A DNA stretch of 64,000 bases from Garcia nutans (lineage: Eukaryota; Streptophyta; Magnoliopsida; Malpighiales; Euphorbiaceae). Within the stretch, counting starts at the first letter, position 1. Each line of letters opens with the position of its first letter. The notes under the pieces are model-generated. The model was not told the DNA's origin and did not search any database. It worked only from the letters and a program-made list of their open reading frames with translations. Positions 61,396 through 64,000 of this stretch are shown piece by piece. The translations under genes were made by a program, and so were the position numbers. The stretch covers positions 5,456,001 through 5,520,000 of the forward strand of contig CANTUV010000051.1 in NCBI GenBank assembly GCA_947685225.1, written 5' to 3'.

Positions 61396-63148
61396 TGTGA
61401 GTAGAAATTTTCGCCCCCACTCCGATGTAAAATGATTCTTGCGACTTCGACACTGTTAGGCTCAGGGCCTTAGAGAATACGGGCTTAAACCTTGAGAAAA
61501 TAGAGTCGTCACCCCCGACGGACCGAAAAAAAGGAATAGATGACTCGATTTCTAAAGAATTCCCAACCCCTTATTGGATTCGGAATATTGGGTACACGTG
61601 GAAAAGGTGAGAAATGACCCAGCACCCCCACAATGCCTGGTTCATTGGAACCAGCCTCCTTTTCAGGTCTTAATATTATAAAATTCTTGAATATAATAAT
61701 ATTATCAATAATAACTTACAATGATAAGAATAAACAAATATTTTATTAAAAATCATAGAAATATTCAAACACAATAAATAAATGGACACCCATCCAAGAA
61801 TAAAAGTATATCCTTACATTGTCCAATATCCAAAACTAAATAGGACACCCACCAAAAAGTGAAAACGTGTCCTTTACATTAATCCTAAAATATAAAAATA
61901 ATTTAAATTATATGAAACTTAATTAATGAGTTACCCAATCATAAAAACACCTCTTATAATTTTAATAAATAAATAATAATCAAGAAAATATTTATCCATG
62001 ATAAATAAATTAAATCAAACATCAAAATTAAATAAATTGATCATCATAGATTAAATAAACCATCCATCAAAATATATAATAAACATGCATCTAACTTAAA
62101 TAAAGCGATAAATATACAAATTTAGATTTACATCTTGAATTAGGATTTCTTAAATAAAATTAGGGTTTTAGGATTTAAATTTAAAAACTAGGGCTTTAGG
62201 GTTTTGAGAAACTAATATTATTGTTATTTTTATTTTTTTAGAAAGATTATAGATACTGTGTAGTTTTGAAAACAAAGTTAATTAGGATTTAGGGTTTATG
62301 AAAATAATGGCAGAACATGACTACAAGCAACCAAGGTTGGGATTTTAAGAAACTAATAATTTTAATATTGTTAACATCTTGGCTACAGGATGAAATATTA
62401 AGAATTATGATCAACAACAACTACTATTAAATTTAGATGAATTAAATAGAAAAATACCTTCGTATTGGCTCTATCAAAATTTGATTCTGGTTGAACAATA
62501 GCAAAGACAGTGTGTGCTGCCTTTTATGAATTGTTTATCTCAAGCTTTTGATCTCTTTCTTCCTCTCTGTCTCTTGTTGCTCTTGTTGTTGATGTTTACC
62601 AAAATTCCAAGTTAAAAGTCCTCCATCTCAAAAATTCTCAAAAGTTTGTAATAGTTGCTACCCTCTTTTTTGGCCGTCTAAAGAAAAGTCCTTCTTTAAT
62701 TCTTTTAGTATGTTATTTATAGGAAAAAAAAACTAATACTGTTTGGTTTAAGAAAATATAAACTGTTTAGGAAATAAAATTTAAAAATCGAATAAAATAA
62801 GATTTTGGCAAAAAATCGACCAATGTGCTGGCATGCTGGATTGGGCCTGCTGCAAGGCAAGCTACTACTGTGCATTGCGTTGTGGGCTGTTGAGGCGTGC
62901 GAGGTGAGAAATTGCTGCGGGTGAGCCGCAATTCGCCGCAGGCCTACTTGCCGTGAGGTAGCTGCCGCGCATCGTTCGCCGATTCGTCGGATTTTTATTT
63001 TTTATTTTATTTTTATTATTACAAATAAATATTTTAAAATTTCTTTTTTTCTTTTAATACATTAAATAAAAATAATAAATATTATAAAATTATTTCAGAC
63101 TATTTTAAAATTTTATACTGGAGTTGGTAAAAAAAATAAGGGTCTACA
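61396..63148 (-). repeat. 3' LTR of a second-family Tat element
   Basis: 1753 bp, starting TGTAGACCC on the minus strand at 63148 and ending CTCACA at 61396. It is homologous (inverted) to 30060-32076. A TATAAATA box is at 62714-62721. The GC-rich part at 62820-62990 corresponds to the 'gggccaattcgcccag' region of the other copy. The PPT lies on its right, so the element body extends past the window edge. Confidence 0.85.
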
Positions 63149-63165
63149 GTTTGCCCCCTGCTTGA
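63149..63165 (-). other. Polypurine tract of the right-edge Tat element
   Basis: The minus strand reads 'gcagggggcaaac' just before the LTR's TG. Confidence 0.7.
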
Positions 63166-63440
63166 ATGATCTGAGACTTCAGTAGAAGAGAGTGAAAAGT
63201 AATATGATTTTGAGCGGATTTTGGATGAGGATGGGTTCTCGACCTGAGATTAGCAATAGTTGAATTCTACACCCGAGGTGAGTTCTAAACTTAAAAATAA
63301 TTTGATTTGAGTTTCGGTGTTTGGATTCGGAATTGGGTACTTGGACCCGAGATTGAATTGAATTTGGATACTTGGACCCGAGACTGAATTTGACTAACCT
63401 TTTATCAGTTTAGAATTTTGGCTTAACCAACTATTCCATT
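63166..63440 (-). other. 3' UTR of the right-edge Tat element
   Basis: Non-coding, with a repeated 'cttggacccgagattgaatt' type phrase at 63340-63395, probably the decayed edge of another short repeat. Confidence 0.6.
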
Positions 63441-64000
63441 CTTTAATGAATTATGGGTCTTTACCTACCAAAAATGAATCTTTATCCATTGGAGATCAAA
63501 TTTTTACCCTTGAAATATAGATCTTTATCCATTGAAAATCATATCTTTACCCTTAAAATATGGATCTTTATCCATTGGAGATCGGGTCTTTACCCTTAAA
63601 ATATGAATCTTTATCCATTGGAGATCAGGTCTTTACCCTTGAAATATGGATCTTTATCCATTGAAAATTGGGTCTTTACCCTTATAACATGGATCTTTAT
63701 CCATTGGAGATCGGATATTTACCCTTGAAACATGGATCTTTATCCATTGGAGATCGGGTCTTTACCCTTTAAACATGGATCTTTATCCATTGGAGATCAG
63801 GTCTTTACCCTTGAAACATGGATCTTTATCCATTGGAGATCGGATCTTTATCCTTGAAATATAGATCTTTGTCCTTTAGAGATCGGGTCTTTACCCTTAA
63901 AATATGGATCTTTATCCATTGAAGATCGGGTCTTTACTCTTGAAACATGGATCTTTATCCATTGGAGATCGGGTCTTTACCTTTGAAACATGGATTTTTA
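63441..64000 (-). repeat. 43-bp tandem repeat array in Tat 3' UTR
   Basis: About 12 full units and one partial, running off the window. Each 43-bp unit is a dimer of related halves: 'gatctttatccattggag' and 'gggtctttacccttgaaa'. Units differ by one to four substitutions. Position next to the PPT matches the hypervariable 3' UTR arrays known in Tat elements. Confidence 0.95.

Noticed and set aside
63441..64000. CRISPR-like array
   Set aside because: Units are adjacent without unique spacers, in a plant retroelement 3' UTR.

Overview
The window is AT-rich eudicot nuclear DNA, almost entirely built of transposable elements. The evidence is GT-AG introns with T-rich tracts, Ty1/copia elements primed by initiator-Met tRNA, a Tat/Ogre-type Ty3/gypsy giant, PIF/Harbinger, Mutator-like and hAT transposons, and fragments of plant PPR and DUF1640 genes. 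I cannot name the species. The only intact host gene I can support is a small RanBP2-type zinc-finger gene at 54393-55107 (minus strand, three coding exons, 131 aa).

Left block (1-20760). A diverged LTR related to the Tat LTRs further right fills 1 to about 2430. A direct duplication follows: 2455-4516 matches 5528-9317. Each copy holds an intron-bearing 5' fragment of a DUF1640/CCDC90-family gene and the left end of a PIF/Harbinger transposon. The right-hand Harbinger copy (6404-19796) is split by a 1.6 kb Mutator-like element carrying a PPR gene fragment (6779-8379) and by a complete Copia element (11668-17946; 492-bp LTRs, 5-bp target duplication). It abuts a LINE-type zinc-binding/RNase H remnant (19800-20760).

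Middle block (20990-53014). This reads as one set of nested insertions. A degenerate minus-strand Copia element has its left LTR near 21000-21258 and its right LTR near 52755-53014. Inside it sit a solo LTR with a perfect 5-bp target duplication (24286-25672) and a Tat/Ogre-like gypsy element of about 25.7 kb (26439-52130, LTRs 3.2 and 3.7 kb). The Tat element is itself interrupted by an LTR from a second Tat family (about 30060-32076) and by a hAT transposon (39909-43674). Its pol is clearly dead: the reverse-transcriptase YxDD site has decayed.

Right block (53015-64000). The zinc-finger gene lies in about 8 kb of otherwise low-information AT-rich DNA. That stretch also holds a tRNA-like (SINE-type) promoter next to two long palindromes. 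From 61396 to the window edge lies the 3' LTR of another Tat element, on the minus strand. Its 3' untranslated region contains a 43-bp tandem repeat that runs off the end. No CRISPR, operon or rRNA content was seen, and no undescribed functional system is supported. The unusual content is the nesting record, captured host-gene pieces, retroelement-borne tandem repeats and palindromes.
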